Positions 32,435 through 41,617 of a stretch of 62,240 nucleotides of DNA are shown piece by piece. Each line of letters starts with the position of its first letter. Positions within the stretch are counted from its first letter, which is position 1. The DNA lies in contig NZ_LAPT01000074.1 of NCBI RefSeq assembly GCF_003194385.1, forward strand, positions 1 through 62,240. Direction: 5' to 3'. A program made the translations under genes and the position numbers. The notes beneath the pieces are model-generated. The model worked only from the letters and a program-made list of their open reading frames with translations, was not told the origin of the DNA and ran no database searches. This DNA is from Pokkaliibacter plantistimulans. GTDB lineage: Bacteria; Pseudomonadota; Gammaproteobacteria; Pseudomonadales; Balneatricaceae.

Positions 32435-35400
32435 TTAACCCACCCTGAACTGCTCATCCAGCGTGCTGTATCCCAGGCCTGCCTGTTTGCTGACCTGAAT
32501 CTGGGTGCTGATGCGCTCCTTCAGTGCCTCCACGTGGGAAATGACGCCGATCATCTTGCCGCTGGCCTGCAGGCCATCCAGCGCGTTGAGGGCGGTCTCC
32601 AGCGTATCGCTGTCGAGGGTGCCAAAGCCTTCATCGAGGAACAACGAGTCGATGCGGGTCTTGTGGCTGACCAGCTCCGATAACGCCAGCGCCAGTGCCA
32701 GACTGACCAGAAAGCTTTCACCGCCGGACAGGGTCTGGGTATCACGGACGACATCAGCCTGCCAGGTGTCAACCACGGCCAGCTCCAGTTGTTCACCTTC
32801 CTTGCGTTGCAGCTGATAGCGGCCATCCAGCCGCTGCAGCTGACGGTTGGCCAGATAGATCAGGTGATCAAGCGTCAGGCCCTGGGCAAAGCGGCGGAAT
32901 TTGTGACCATCCCGCGAGCCGATCAGATCATTCAGCTGTTCCCAGCTGCGCAGTTCGGATTTGTGTCGCTCCAGTGTGGCCAGCAGATGCTGCTGTTGCT
33001 GCCGCTGCTGTTCATCCCGTTGCAGCTCACTGTTGATGGCGCCCAGCTCTTCAGACAGTGAGGCTGCCGCCTGTTTCAGGCTGTCCAGCTGCTCCTGCAG
33101 CTGCGCGCTGTCCTGCTCGGTCAAAGGTTGTTGCTGTAAGGTGTCCAGCTGCTGTCTGGCCTGCTGTAACAGCGCCTGCTGGCGGGTTAGCTGGCTGTCC
33201 AGTGCCTGCAGCTGCTGCTCAATCCGGGTATAGCTGGCGTCATCCAGTAGAGCACTCTGCAACGCCTGCTGATCAGCAAAGGGGCTGGCCTCCAGAGCCT
33301 GTTGCCAGTGCTGTTCCGCATCGATCAGACGGTTATTGAGGTCAGCCAGCTGTTCACTCAGCTGTTGCAGGCGGCTGTTCAGCCCCTGCTGCTGTAACAG
33401 CAGAGACTGCAACTGCTGCTGCTGGCTGTTCAGGTGCTGTTCTGCCTGTGCCAGGTTGTCCGTGCTGTGCTGGCGGGTTGGCTCGATGGGCTGATTGCCA
33501 AAGAGCTGCTGGCGCTGGCCGGTCAGCGTGGCCAGTTGTTGCTGCAGCTCGCTCAGCTGGGTGCTGAGTTCGGCGGCTGCCTGCTGTGCATAGTGCAGAT
33601 GGCTCTGCTGTTCACTGTGCTGTTGCTGCTGAGTTGCGAGTTGCTCGGCCAGTGATTGCAGGGCGGCTTGCTGCTGCTGATAGGTTTGTACAGCCTGCTG
33701 CTGGGCCTCCAGCCAGCTGTCCATGTCTGCCACTGCGGGCAGGGTCAGCTTACAGGCAGCCAGTTCCTGTTGCAGTTGCCCGGTCAGCTCAGCATGGCTG
33801 TGAGCCTGCCTGCCCAGTTGCGCCTCGATGTCCTGCTGCTGCTCCTGCAGGGAGGCCAGTTGCTGCTGGTGCTGGAGGTGCTGGGCGAGCAGTTGCTGCA
33901 GATGTTGCTGTTGCTGCGCCAGTTGCTGTTGACCGGTGTGCAGCTGTTCCTTGTCATGGCGGCTGGCGGTGAGTGCCTGTTCCAGCTGCTGGCCCTGCTG
34001 TTGGAAGCCCTGCAGCCATTGCTGCAGGCTGGTCTGATCACCCAGCGCCAGCGGGCTGTTGAGTGCGGTGATCGCCTGACGCCAGCGCTGCTGCAGCTCC
34101 TGCACTTCACGCTCCACCACACTGATGCGTTCCTGACGCTGTTGCAGTTCAGTGCTGAGTCTGGCCAGTGTGTTATTCAGTTCGATGCCCTGATTGCGGA
34201 TGGCTTCCAGCCGTTCGGACTGCTGTTTGAACTCCTGCTCCAGCGCTGAGGTAGCGGGCAGCTCATAGTTGCTGACCAGTGGATGCTCCAGTGCGCCACA
34301 CAGAGGGCAGGCATGGCCGGGCTGCAACTGCTGACGGTGCTGTTCCAGACTGGCGATAACCTGACTCTGCCTGACCAGCTGTTCCAGCCGTTTGACGTCG
34401 CGGTTGCAGTGTGTGTATTCCTCGCGCGCCTGAGTACGGGCCTGATCGGTCTGTTCGCTTTGCTGCTGCAAACGTTGCAGCGTCAGGCGGAGCTGTTGCT
34501 CCTCTTCCTGCAGCTGCACAAAGGTCTGGGTCAGGTCCTGCAGGCGCTCGGCTTGTGGGCGCTGGTTTTGCCAGTGCTGGTAATGGCTCTGCAGCGCCTG
34601 TTCCTGCTGCTCTGCCGGTTGGCTTGCCTGACGCTGCTGAAGCTGTTGCACCTGCTGATCGAGCTGGCTAACCGTCTGCTGCTGGCTGTCGATCTGCGGT
34701 GTCAGCTGGCTCAGTGCCTGCTGCAGCTGAGCCTGTTTCTCCTGCACGCTTTGCTGTTTCTGTTGCAGTGCCGCCTGTTCCTGTTGAACTGCGCGCCATT
34801 GCTTCAGCTCGGTTCCCCAGCGTTGCAGCGATTTGTCGATCATGTCCAGCTGTGGGTGTTGCTGCAGATAGTGCTGAGCCTGTTCCTTGCCTGCCTGCAA
34901 CTGGGACAGTGCCGTAGCGATGGTTGTCAGCTGCGCTTCGGCTTCCTGCTGCCTGGCCGTCGCCTGCGCTAACGCGGTCTTTCTGGCGTCCTGTTCTGCG
35001 GTTAGGCGATGGATGTCCCGATCCAGCGGGACAACCTGTTCAAGGGTGGTCAGTAGCTGTTGATGGTGAAGTTTGCGCTCCTGCAGCTGTTGAGCGGCGG
35101 CGTCGACGCCTGCCTGCTGCTGGCTCAGCTGCGTCTGCAGCACCTGCTGTCGCTGCTGCAGGCTGTCATATTGCTGCTGTTGCTGCAGCGCCTGACCGCG
35201 CTGGCTTTCCAGCTGTTGCCACAATGGCTGCAGTTTTTGCGCGGGCGCACGCAGTGCCAGCTGCTCGCGCTGGGGTTGCGCCGCCGCAAGCGCCTGCTGT
35301 GCTTCTGCCTCACTCTGGCTCAGCTGCTGCAGCTGAGCGTGAGCCTGTTGCAGCTGATCACGCCAGGCCAGCTGCTGGCCCAGTGTGGCCAGTTGTTCGC

Positions 35401-36100
35401 TCTGATGTTGCTGCTGTTGTTGCAGTTCGGTGCGGCGCTGCTGGCGCTGGCTGATATCCGCCTCGGACAGCAGCCTGACGCCTTTGAGTTCAGCTTCCAT
35501 TTCCTTGACCTGCTGCTGATGCTGGCGGGTCATATCGAAGGTCTGCTGGGAAATACGACCGTAAATCTCGGTGCCGGTCAGCTCTTCCAGCAATGAGGCA
35601 CGGCTATTGGCATCAGCATTGAGGAAGGCCGCAAAGCCACCCTGTGCCAGCAGCATGGAGCGGGTGAAGTTGGCAAAGTCGAGGCCGGTCAGCTCGGCAA
35701 TCTTGCTGAGTTTTTCCGTCACCCGGCTGGTGATGATCTCACCCTCTAACGTCGCCAGTTCAACGCTGACCGGCTGCAGATTGCCATCGCTTTTTTCCCG
35801 TGCCCGCTTCTGCGCCCAGAACGCCCGGTAACCCTTGCCCTTGACCTCGAATTCCACTTCGCTCAGGCAGTCACCGGTGTGGCGGCTCATGATCTCATTG
35901 CCGTTGGCGCTGATGGTCAGGCGCGGAGTGCGGTGATACAGCGCCAGACACAGGGCGTCGAGCAGTGTGCTTTTGCCTGCGCCGGTAGGGCCGGTAATGG
36001 CGAACAGGCCCTGATCGGTAAAGGGCTGCTGGCGGAAGTCGATCTTCCATTCCCCTTTGAGGGAGTTCAGGTTTTTCAGGCGGATGCTGAGGATTTTCAT
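32435..36100 (-). CDS. sbcC: SbcC, ATPase subunit of the SbcCD nuclease
   Basis: 1221-residue SMC/Rad50-type ATPase. Walker A is GPTGAGKST (37-45). Near the C terminus lie the signature LSGGESFLVSLALALALSELV and Walker B IDSLFLDEGFGTLD. Two long coiled-coil arms meet at a zinc hook, CPLC (Cys about 598 and 601). With SbcD it cuts hairpins and other ends during DNA repair and replication. The arms are extraordinarily rich in glutamine, with many QQQQ runs, so the complementary strand is full of spurious open frames. The gene overlaps sbcD by 4 nt. Confidence 0.93.
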   Translation of the reverse strand: MKILSIRLKNLNSLKGEWKIDFRQQPFTDQGLFAITGPTGAGKSTLLDALCLALYHRTPRLTISANGNEIMSRHTGDCLSEVEFEVKGKGYRAFWAQKRAREKSDGNLQPVSVELATLEGEIITSRVTEKLSKIAELTGLDFANFTRSMLLAQGGFAAFLNADANSRASLLEELTGTEIYGRISQQTFDMTRQHQQQVKEMEAELKGVRLLSEADISQRQQRRTELQQQQQHQSEQLATLGQQLAWRDQLQQAHAQLQQLSQSEAEAQQALAAAQPQREQLALRAPAQKLQPLWQQLESQRGQALQQQQQYDSLQQRQQVLQTQLSQQQAGVDAAAQQLQERKLHHQQLLTTLEQVVPLDRDIHRLTAEQDARKTALAQATARQQEAEAQLTTIATALSQLQAGKEQAQHYLQQHPQLDMIDKSLQRWGTELKQWRAVQQEQAALQQKQQSVQEKQAQLQQALSQLTPQIDSQQQTVSQLDQQVQQLQQRQASQPAEQQEQALQSHYQHWQNQRPQAERLQDLTQTFVQLQEEEQQLRLTLQRLQQQSEQTDQARTQAREEYTHCNRDVKRLEQLVRQSQVIASLEQHRQQLQPGHACPLCGALEHPLVSNYELPATSALEQEFKQQSERLEAIRNQGIELNNTLARLSTELQQRQERISVVEREVQELQQRWRQAITALNSPLALGDQTSLQQWLQGFQQQGQQLEQALTASRHDKEQLHTGQQQLAQQQQHLQQLLAQHLQHQQQLASLQEQQQDIEAQLGRQAHSHAELTGQLQQELAACKLTLPAVADMDSWLEAQQQAVQTYQQQQAALQSLAEQLATQQQQHSEQQSHLHYAQQAAAELSTQLSELQQQLATLTGQRQQLFGNQPIEPTRQHSTDNLAQAEQHLNSQQQQLQSLLLQQQGLNSRLQQLSEQLADLNNRLIDAEQHWQQALEASPFADQQALQSALLDDASYTRIEQQLQALDSQLTRQQALLQQARQQLDTLQQQPLTEQDSAQLQEQLDSLKQAAASLSEELGAINSELQRDEQQRQQQQHLLATLERHKSELRSWEQLNDLIGSRDGHKFRRFAQGLTLDHLIYLANRQLQRLDGRYQLQRKEGEQLELAVVDTWQADVVRDTQTLSGGESFLVSLALALALSELVSHKTRIDSLFLDEGFGTLDSDTLETALNALDGLQASGKMIGVISHVEALKERISTQIQVSKQAGLGYSTLDEQFRVG

Positions 36101-37401
36101 TGGGCATCCTCCTCGTTAGTGGCAGCTGAGGGCGTTGTGGAAAGGGAAGCAAGATCGCTGTCTGAAGCAAGAGCGGCAGGGGCGGTGGCGTTGTTATCGC
36201 CGTTTTCCAGCGCGTCCAGCACTTCAGCGAAACGGTGTTTGAGTTGCGTTACGCTGTCACCGGTCAGCTCCTCGCGCGCCAGACGTTCGCCAAAAACGTC
36301 ATGGGGATTCAGCTCCTCCAGCGTGGTGGGGCTTTCCTCTTCCAGCAGCAGGGCCGTCTGGCGAATTTTGCCCCGGCGCACCTTGAGGACTTCCACCGGT
36401 AACGCCTCCAGCAGGTCGGCAATACGCTGCTGCAGGTCAGAACGATAACCCTCATCCAGAATTTCAATATCGAGCCAGGCAGGCAACGGCAGGCGGGTAT
36501 CGATCAGTTTGGCCAGACGTGGCACCAGTTCGTCCAGCTGACAGCTCATGCTGTACAGCGCACGGCTGCAGGGGATGTCCAGTGGGGTGATCTGCTGCAG
36601 TTGTGCGGCGCTGAACTCCACCAGCAGGACCTCTTTTTTCAGCCCTTCATTGAAGCTCAATGGCAGAGGGGAGCCGCTGTAGCGCCAGTGCGCCTTACCT
36701 GCTACCTGCTGCGGCCGGTGCAGATGGCCCAGCGCCAGATAGTCGAAGGCGGGGAAGTCACTGGCAGGGAAAGCATCCAGCGTACCGATATAGATTTCCC
36801 GCTCGGAATCACTGGTCTGGCCGCCCAGTGTGGTCAGGTGGCCGCTGCCGATAATGGGCAGTGCGCGGCCTTTACGCTGTGCTTCGGCCAGCGTGAACAG
36901 CTGCTGATAGATCTCTTTCAGCGCCTGCCGGGTGGCCTGCTGTTTGGCGGCGGCGCTGTCACCAGCCTGACTGCTGACCAGATCGCGCGGGCGCAGGAAG
37001 GGCAGGGCACAGAACAGGGCGGCCTCTTCACCCTGACGGTTTTTCAGGGTCAGCAGATGCTCTGACAGGTCAGGCTGACGCCCGGCGATCACCTCGGTGT
37101 TGAGGCAGGCCAGCACGCCGCGCGATTCTTCCAGCGTCGATACCGCATCATGATTACCCCCCAGAACCACCAGCTGGCATCCGGCCCGCTGGGCTTCGAC
37201 AACAAAGTTCAGGTATTGCTGGCGGGCATAGCTGGGCGGTGTGCCGGTATCAAAAATGTCTCCGGCAATGATCAGAGCATCCACCTGATGGGCGGTGATT
37301 TGCGTCAGCAGCCAGTCGAGAAAAGCCTGATGTTCCTGAAAACGGCTCTTGCCCATGAAATGCTGACCGAGGTGCCAGTCAGAAGTGTGAAGTAGTCGCA
37401 T
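36097..37401 (-). CDS. sbcD: SbcD, nuclease subunit of SbcCD
   Basis: 434-residue calcineurin-type phosphoesterase. Metal-binding motifs appear in order: DWHLGQ (8-13), GDIFD (about 48-52), GGNHD (about 81-85) and ALGHLHRPQ (about 222-230). The C-terminal capping domain is followed by a low-complexity tail rich in Ala, Thr and Ser. It forms the Mre11/Rad50-like complex with SbcC, cutting double strands near protein blocks and hairpins. It is the first gene of the sbcDC operon and its stop overlaps the sbcC start (ATGA). Confidence 0.93.
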   Translation of the reverse strand: MRLLHTSDWHLGQHFMGKSRFQEHQAFLDWLLTQITAHQVDALIIAGDIFDTGTPPSYARQQYLNFVVEAQRAGCQLVVLGGNHDAVSTLEESRGVLACLNTEVIAGRQPDLSEHLLTLKNRQGEEAALFCALPFLRPRDLVSSQAGDSAAAKQQATRQALKEIYQQLFTLAEAQRKGRALPIIGSGHLTTLGGQTSDSEREIYIGTLDAFPASDFPAFDYLALGHLHRPQQVAGKAHWRYSGSPLPLSFNEGLKKEVLLVEFSAAQLQQITPLDIPCSRALYSMSCQLDELVPRLAKLIDTRLPLPAWLDIEILDEGYRSDLQQRIADLLEALPVEVLKVRRGKIRQTALLLEEESPTTLEELNPHDVFGERLAREELTGDSVTQLKHRFAEVLDALENGDNNATAPAALASDSDLASLSTTPSAATNEEDAQ

Positions 37402-37913
37402 GGTGATCCTTGCCGACGGCAGAGTGGCGGAGCTGGCCTGTTATGGCGGTACAGACTCGAACGAGTGATACGGCAGACAGTGCTCAGGCAGCCCCAGACA
37501 GGCCCTCATTATTTGAACTTTGGCGAGGTTGGCAAGGGCTAAACGGCGGTGACGCTGGCGGTTGTCAGGGTAGGGAATGCTGTCAATGACGGGATTCGCA
37601 TCGACTCTGGCGGTTTGTTGATTATTTTTCAGTCAGTGTTGTTGAGGTAAAAGCTGGTTTTCCTGACCGGTGGGAGTAAAATTCCGGCGGATTTTGCGAC
37701 AGCAACGGAAAAGTGCCCGGTATTACCCGGTGCGACCGGCTGTCGGATTGTTTTCTGGCTCTCTGCAACGCCGCCTTTTCCCTCGTTATCACACCCTTGT
37801 CAGCCTGTCAGAATGCTTCCCGCTTTTTAGAGCAGGAAGGCGGGTTGGCGTTGTGATTTGCAGCAGTGTTGAGGTGGGGTGGTGGAGCCCATTCTGAAAG
37901 GTAATAGACGTAA
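37402..37913. other. Intergenic region between sbcD and the amidotransferase
   Basis: About 510 bp between divergent genes. It must hold promoters for both, but I see no clear consensus, strong hairpin or convincing small gene. Confidence 0.45.
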
Positions 37914-38627
37914 ATGCCGCGAATTCTTGTGGTAAAAACGGGCGAGGCTTTTGCGCATGTTGCGCAGCGCCATGGAGATTTTGACGCGCTCTTTATCAAG
38001 GCCATGGATTTAACCCCGGAGAGGGTAGATATCTGCCCCGCCTATGCGGTGGAACAGCTGCCCGACGCCAGTGAGTACGCAGGTATTGTCGTCACCGGCT
38101 CCCATGCCATGGTGTCTGACCGTGAGGACTGGAGCGAACGTCTTGGTCAGTGGCTGGTGGATGTGGTCCATCGGGAAAAGCCGCTGTTTGCCGTGTGCTA
38201 TGGTCATCAGTTGCTGGCCCATGCACTGGGTGGCGAAGTGGGCTATCACCCTCAAGGCCCGGAAATGGGCACAGTGGACGTCAGCCTGAGCCAGAACGGT
38301 CAGCGTGACCCGCTGTTTGGCCTGTTGCCCAGTCGCTTCCGTGCTCAGTCGACCCATTACCAGACCGTGCTGCGTCTGCCTGCCGAAGCGCAGGTACTGG
38401 CGAGCAATGCGTTTGAACCGCATCACGCCTATCGTGTTGGCCCCTGTGCCTGGGCGACGCAGTTCCATCCTGAGTTTACCGCTGAGGTGATGAGCGACTA
38501 TGCCAGCGCCCAGCGAGCGGCACTGGAGCAGAAAGGTCTTGATGTGGATGCCATTCTGAGCGGCATCGATGCCACTACCGACGCCGCCAACCTGCTGCGT
38601 GGTTTTGTGCGCTATACGCTGGACTAA
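37914..38627 (+). CDS. Class I glutamine amidotransferase-like protein
   Basis: 237 residues. The catalytic triad of the GATase class I fold is visible: C95 in AVCYGHQLL, then H185 and E187 in QFHPEF. TGSHAMVSD near 61-69 is typical of the stand-alone GuaA-like group (COG0518). It resembles enzymes that hydrolyse gamma-glutamyl bonds (PuuD-related or gamma-glutamyl-peptide hydrolases) rather than biosynthetic subunits, since no synthase partner lies nearby. The substrate is unknown. The ribosome site before ATG 37914 is weak (AAAGG about 12 nt upstream). A strong structured hairpin follows the stop. Confidence 0.8.
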   Translation: MPRILVVKTGEAFAHVAQRHGDFDALFIKAMDLTPERVDICPAYAVEQLPDASEYAGIVVTGSHAMVSDREDWSERLGQWLVDVVHREKPLFAVCYGHQLLAHALGGEVGYHPQGPEMGTVDVSLSQNGQRDPLFGLLPSRFRAQSTHYQTVLRLPAEAQVLASNAFEPHHAYRVGPCAWATQFHPEFTAEVMSDYASAQRAALEQKGLDVDAILSGIDATTDAANLLRGFVRYTLD

Positions 38628-39001
38628 CAATTTTTCTCTACTGTGAGCAGCAATCAGTATGTACCTCTACATAAGGTCTTGTACTTCGCTGCTCACATAT
38701 TTTTATTTCCTGCTTGTACAAGGTCTGTAGCTAAGTGATTGTTACACATAGCAAACGATCTGACTCTTCACTCTCCTTTCCTCTTCTCTTTCTCTTCTCG
38801 GAACTTGTTCACAGTAAGGTCGAACTGAAAGGATGCGGGTGTATTAAGTGCAATGTTGCGATTTGTGTCTAAATGTTGTTGTGTAAATTGCAATCTTACC
38901 CTACAATCCGCGCTTCTTGTAAAAAGTAATTTCAAATTATTTCATCTGGCGGATGCCATTAAATAGATGCCGTGAACTTTTAGTGGTTAGAACGGAATAA
39001 A
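38628..39001. other. AT-rich intergenic region
   Basis: About 370 bp that begins with a long structured hairpin (38642-38704). It then turns clearly AT-rich and runs into the AT-rich lipoprotein gene. Promoter-like AT stretches are abundant from about 38860 on. Nothing else is recognisable. Confidence 0.5.
38642..38704 (+). terminator. Long hairpin with inner stem and T-tract
   Basis: Outer perfect stem TGTGAGCAGC (38642-38651) with GCTGCTCACA (38688-38697), enclosing TATGTA-CCTC-TACATA (38658-38673), then TATTTTT. It acts as a terminator for the amidotransferase gene or, since it is large for one, could be the 3' end of a small RNA. Confidence 0.65.
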
Positions 39002-39706
39002 ATGATTAAGAACACAATTAAACTTATAGTGGTTTCACTTCTTGGTAGTATTGTTGTTGGTTGTGGTGCAGTAAATACTAAACCATTGGCCGATGCAGAC
39101 TTATTATCAATAAAGGGTAAAACATTACTTATTGCTAAGTACGAAAAACTTCCTGATTTTACTGCAACAACAGCATTAAATGCTCAGTTTGGAATTATCG
39201 GAGCAATGACAGCTATATCAAATGGAAATGAGATGATAGCTAAAAATGATATAAAAGATCCTGCGTTAGCTATTGCATCATCTGTTGGGAATCAATTTGA
39301 AAAATCATATGACATGAGTGTTCATGAGGCATCGGATTTCGTTCAAGCAGGCGTTAAGCCTGAACAGCTGGCCATGCAGTATAAAAATTACGATTATGTA
39401 CTGGATATAAGCACTTTTTACTGGAGATCAGCATATTACAGGCTGGATCCTAACAATTACCAGGTAATGTATTCTGCAAATGCAAGGTTGATTGATACGA
39501 ATACAGCGAAAGTTATTTTTGAAGACAGATGTGCACATCAGCCGGAGTATGAAGACACTGATAATGCGCCTTCATATGCGGAGTTAGAGGATGGCTCAGG
39601 GTTGCGTAGGTCGTTTGATCTGTCTATCAAGTATTGTATTGATCAAATAGAAAAGAATGCCAGATTAATACCTATGGATGAAGGAAAGGTTGCCACAGCT
39701 CAGTAA
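39002..39706 (+). CDS. AT-rich lipoprotein of unknown function
   Basis: 234 residues, not recognised. The signal peptide ends in a lipobox, SIVVGC (Cys about residue 21). The mature part starts with a KTLLIAKYEKLPDF-type strand. It has an alternating Ala/Gly/Ile-rich helix near 65-75 and a YVLDISTFYWRSAYYRLDPNNYQV segment, reminiscent of small periplasmic lipoproteins with a mixed alpha/beta fold. Base composition and codon use are far more AT-rich than all neighbours (many ATA, TTA and AAT codons), pointing to recent acquisition. It stands alone between unrelated operons. Confidence 0.8.
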   Translation: MIKNTIKLIVVSLLGSIVVGCGAVNTKPLADADLLSIKGKTLLIAKYEKLPDFTATTALNAQFGIIGAMTAISNGNEMIAKNDIKDPALAIASSVGNQFEKSYDMSVHEASDFVQAGVKPEQLAMQYKNYDYVLDISTFYWRSAYYRLDPNNYQVMYSANARLIDTNTAKVIFEDRCAHQPEYEDTDNAPSYAELEDGSGLRRSFDLSIKYCIDQIEKNARLIPMDEGKVATAQ

Positions 39707-39934
39707 TCATCAGGTTGTCTATATATGAGTCGCTAATATAAAGATATTGTATAAATTTACATTAATCCTGAAATAAAATTTTTGTGGTATCTGTTTTTCA
39801 ATAGACAGATACCTACTCTTTCAAACTACTAACCTCAAAATTGCCATCTCTGCCATACTCCCAGCATTTTCCGTGTCAGTTCCCCCTTCTCTGCATTGTT
39901 GATCTGACCGGATGTTCAGGGAGTGAGTTCAGCC

Positions 39935-41617
39935 ATGATCGAGTCCATCGATGTTCAGCTGGTAGTGCCGCTGTTCCAGCAGATGAGCGTCTATCTGCTG
40001 ATCGCCTATCTGTTTTCCAAAACGCCGCTGTTCAGGCCATTAGCCAATCTGTCCAGCTGGCCGATCCACAAGCTGATGGTGTACGGCATCTTCTCCAGTT
40101 TCTGCATCATGGGTACCTACTTTGGCCAGCAGACGCTGGATGCCATTGCCAATACCCGTGCCATTGGTGCCATTCTTGGCGGGTTGCTGGGTGGGCCGCT
40201 GGTCGGGCTGGCAGTCGGTTTTACCGGTGGTATGCATCGCTATTCGCTGGGTGGTTTTACCGATGTCGCCTGCGCGATCTCGACGACCTGGGAAGGGTTG
40301 CTGGCAGGGCTGGTACATGCTTTCTGGCAACGTCGCGGTCAGACCGAACGCATCTTCAAACCGCTGCAGGCGCTGTTGCTGGGCATTGTCGCCGAAGGCT
40401 GTCAGATGCTGATCCTTCTTCTGGTGGCCAGGCCCTATGATCAGTCGCTGCGGCTGGTAGAAGCCATTGCTCTGCCGATGATGGTGGCTAATGCTCTTGG
40501 CGCCGCGCTGTTTATGAGCTTTATCCGCGATGCCAAGTTTCAGGCCGATGAGCTGGCCTCTCAGGTATCCCGCCGTGCACTGCGCATTGCCCGTCGCTGT
40601 GTCGGGCTGCTGGATGAGGGGCTGAATCAGCGCTCGGCGCAGGCCATTGCCGAGGTGGTCAAGGATGAAACGGGTGTGGCGGCTGTCGCTATCACTGACC
40701 GTCAGCAGATTCTCGGCTTTACCGGTATGGGCGCTGATCATCATCAGGTTGGGCGGCCGATCTCCTCAGTAATCACGCTGGATGCCATTCGTGATAACCG
40801 GGTGGTGTTTGCCGATGGCCTGACCACCCCCTATCAGTGCTCCATTGAAGGAAGCTGCGAGCTGGGCTCGTCGCTGGTGGTGCCGCTGCGTGGCGAACAG
40901 GAGGTGGTGGGCACCATCAAGTTGTACGAGCCCAAGCGCAAGCTGTTCCGTAATCTCAACCGCAGTCTTGGTGAAGGGATCGCCGGGGTGCTCTCTAACC
41001 AGATCCTGCACAGCCAGTTGCAGGCCAGCCGTGCGTTGCTGGCGGAGGCCGAGCTGCGGGCGCTGGAGGCCAAGGTGAACCCGCATTTTCTGTTCAACAG
41101 CCTCAATACCGTTGCGGCGGTATTGCGCCGGGCACCGCAGGAGGCGCGTCAGCTGGTGCTGCATCTGGCCGAGTTTCTGCGCGGCAATCTGGGGCGCAAT
41201 ACAGTGACGGTGTCGCTGGTACAGGAGTTTGAGCATATTCATCACTATCTGGCGATTGAGAAGGCACGCTTTGGCGACCGCCTGCGCTTTGTCGAAGATC
41301 TGGATGAGGCGCTGGAGGAAGAACAGGTGCCTGCGCTGGCCATTCAGACGCTGGTGGAAAATGCCCTGAAGCACGGTATCAGCCGGGCTGAACAGGGGGG
41401 GGAAGTCAGGCTTACGGCGCGGCGACAGGAGGATCATATTCAGGTGATCGTCGAAGACAGCGCGGCCCAGTTGCCACAGCAGCATGATGGCCTTGGCTTG
41501 CGACTGGTGCGGGAGCGGTTTGCCGCACTCGGTGTCAGCTGTACACTGCAGCTCCACCACCAGCCGGGGATCGCAACCCGTGCAGAACTGATCTGGCCCA
41601 GAGGAGTGCTGTCATGA
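39935..41617 (+). CDS. btsS: LytS-type sensor histidine kinase, BtsS (YehU)-like
   Basis: 560 residues, collinear with E. coli BtsS (YehU). About six membrane helices (5TM-5TMR LYT domain) include TPLFRPL, GTYFGQQT..IANTRAIGAILGGLLGGPLVG and GGMHRYSLGGFTD. A GAF-like domain follows (about 225-350, AITDRQQILGFTGMGADHH). The HisK_5 domain has the phospho-acceptor His about 384 in KVNPHFLFNSLNT. The ATPase domain carries LVENALKHG. The E. coli protein is a high-affinity pyruvate sensor. GTG 39923 is an alternative start, but ATG 39935 begins the conserved region. It overlaps the regulator gene by 4 nt, and a CstA-type carrier follows. Confidence 0.88.
   Translation: MIESIDVQLVVPLFQQMSVYLLIAYLFSKTPLFRPLANLSSWPIHKLMVYGIFSSFCIMGTYFGQQTLDAIANTRAIGAILGGLLGGPLVGLAVGFTGGMHRYSLGGFTDVACAISTTWEGLLAGLVHAFWQRRGQTERIFKPLQALLLGIVAEGCQMLILLLVARPYDQSLRLVEAIALPMMVANALGAALFMSFIRDAKFQADELASQVSRRALRIARRCVGLLDEGLNQRSAQAIAEVVKDETGVAAVAITDRQQILGFTGMGADHHQVGRPISSVITLDAIRDNRVVFADGLTTPYQCSIEGSCELGSSLVVPLRGEQEVVGTIKLYEPKRKLFRNLNRSLGEGIAGVLSNQILHSQLQASRALLAEAELRALEAKVNPHFLFNSLNTVAAVLRRAPQEARQLVLHLAEFLRGNLGRNTVTVSLVQEFEHIHHYLAIEKARFGDRLRFVEDLDEALEEEQVPALAIQTLVENALKHGISRAEQGGEVRLTARRQEDHIQVIVEDSAAQLPQQHDGLGLRLVRERFAALGVSCTLQLHHQPGIATRAELIWPRGVLS

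Noticed and set aside
32505-36448. Many plus-strand open frames opposite sbcC and sbcD
   Set aside because: They arise from the CAG-rich coding strand of sbcC. The translations are Leu/Ala/Cys-rich with no domain features or ribosome sites.
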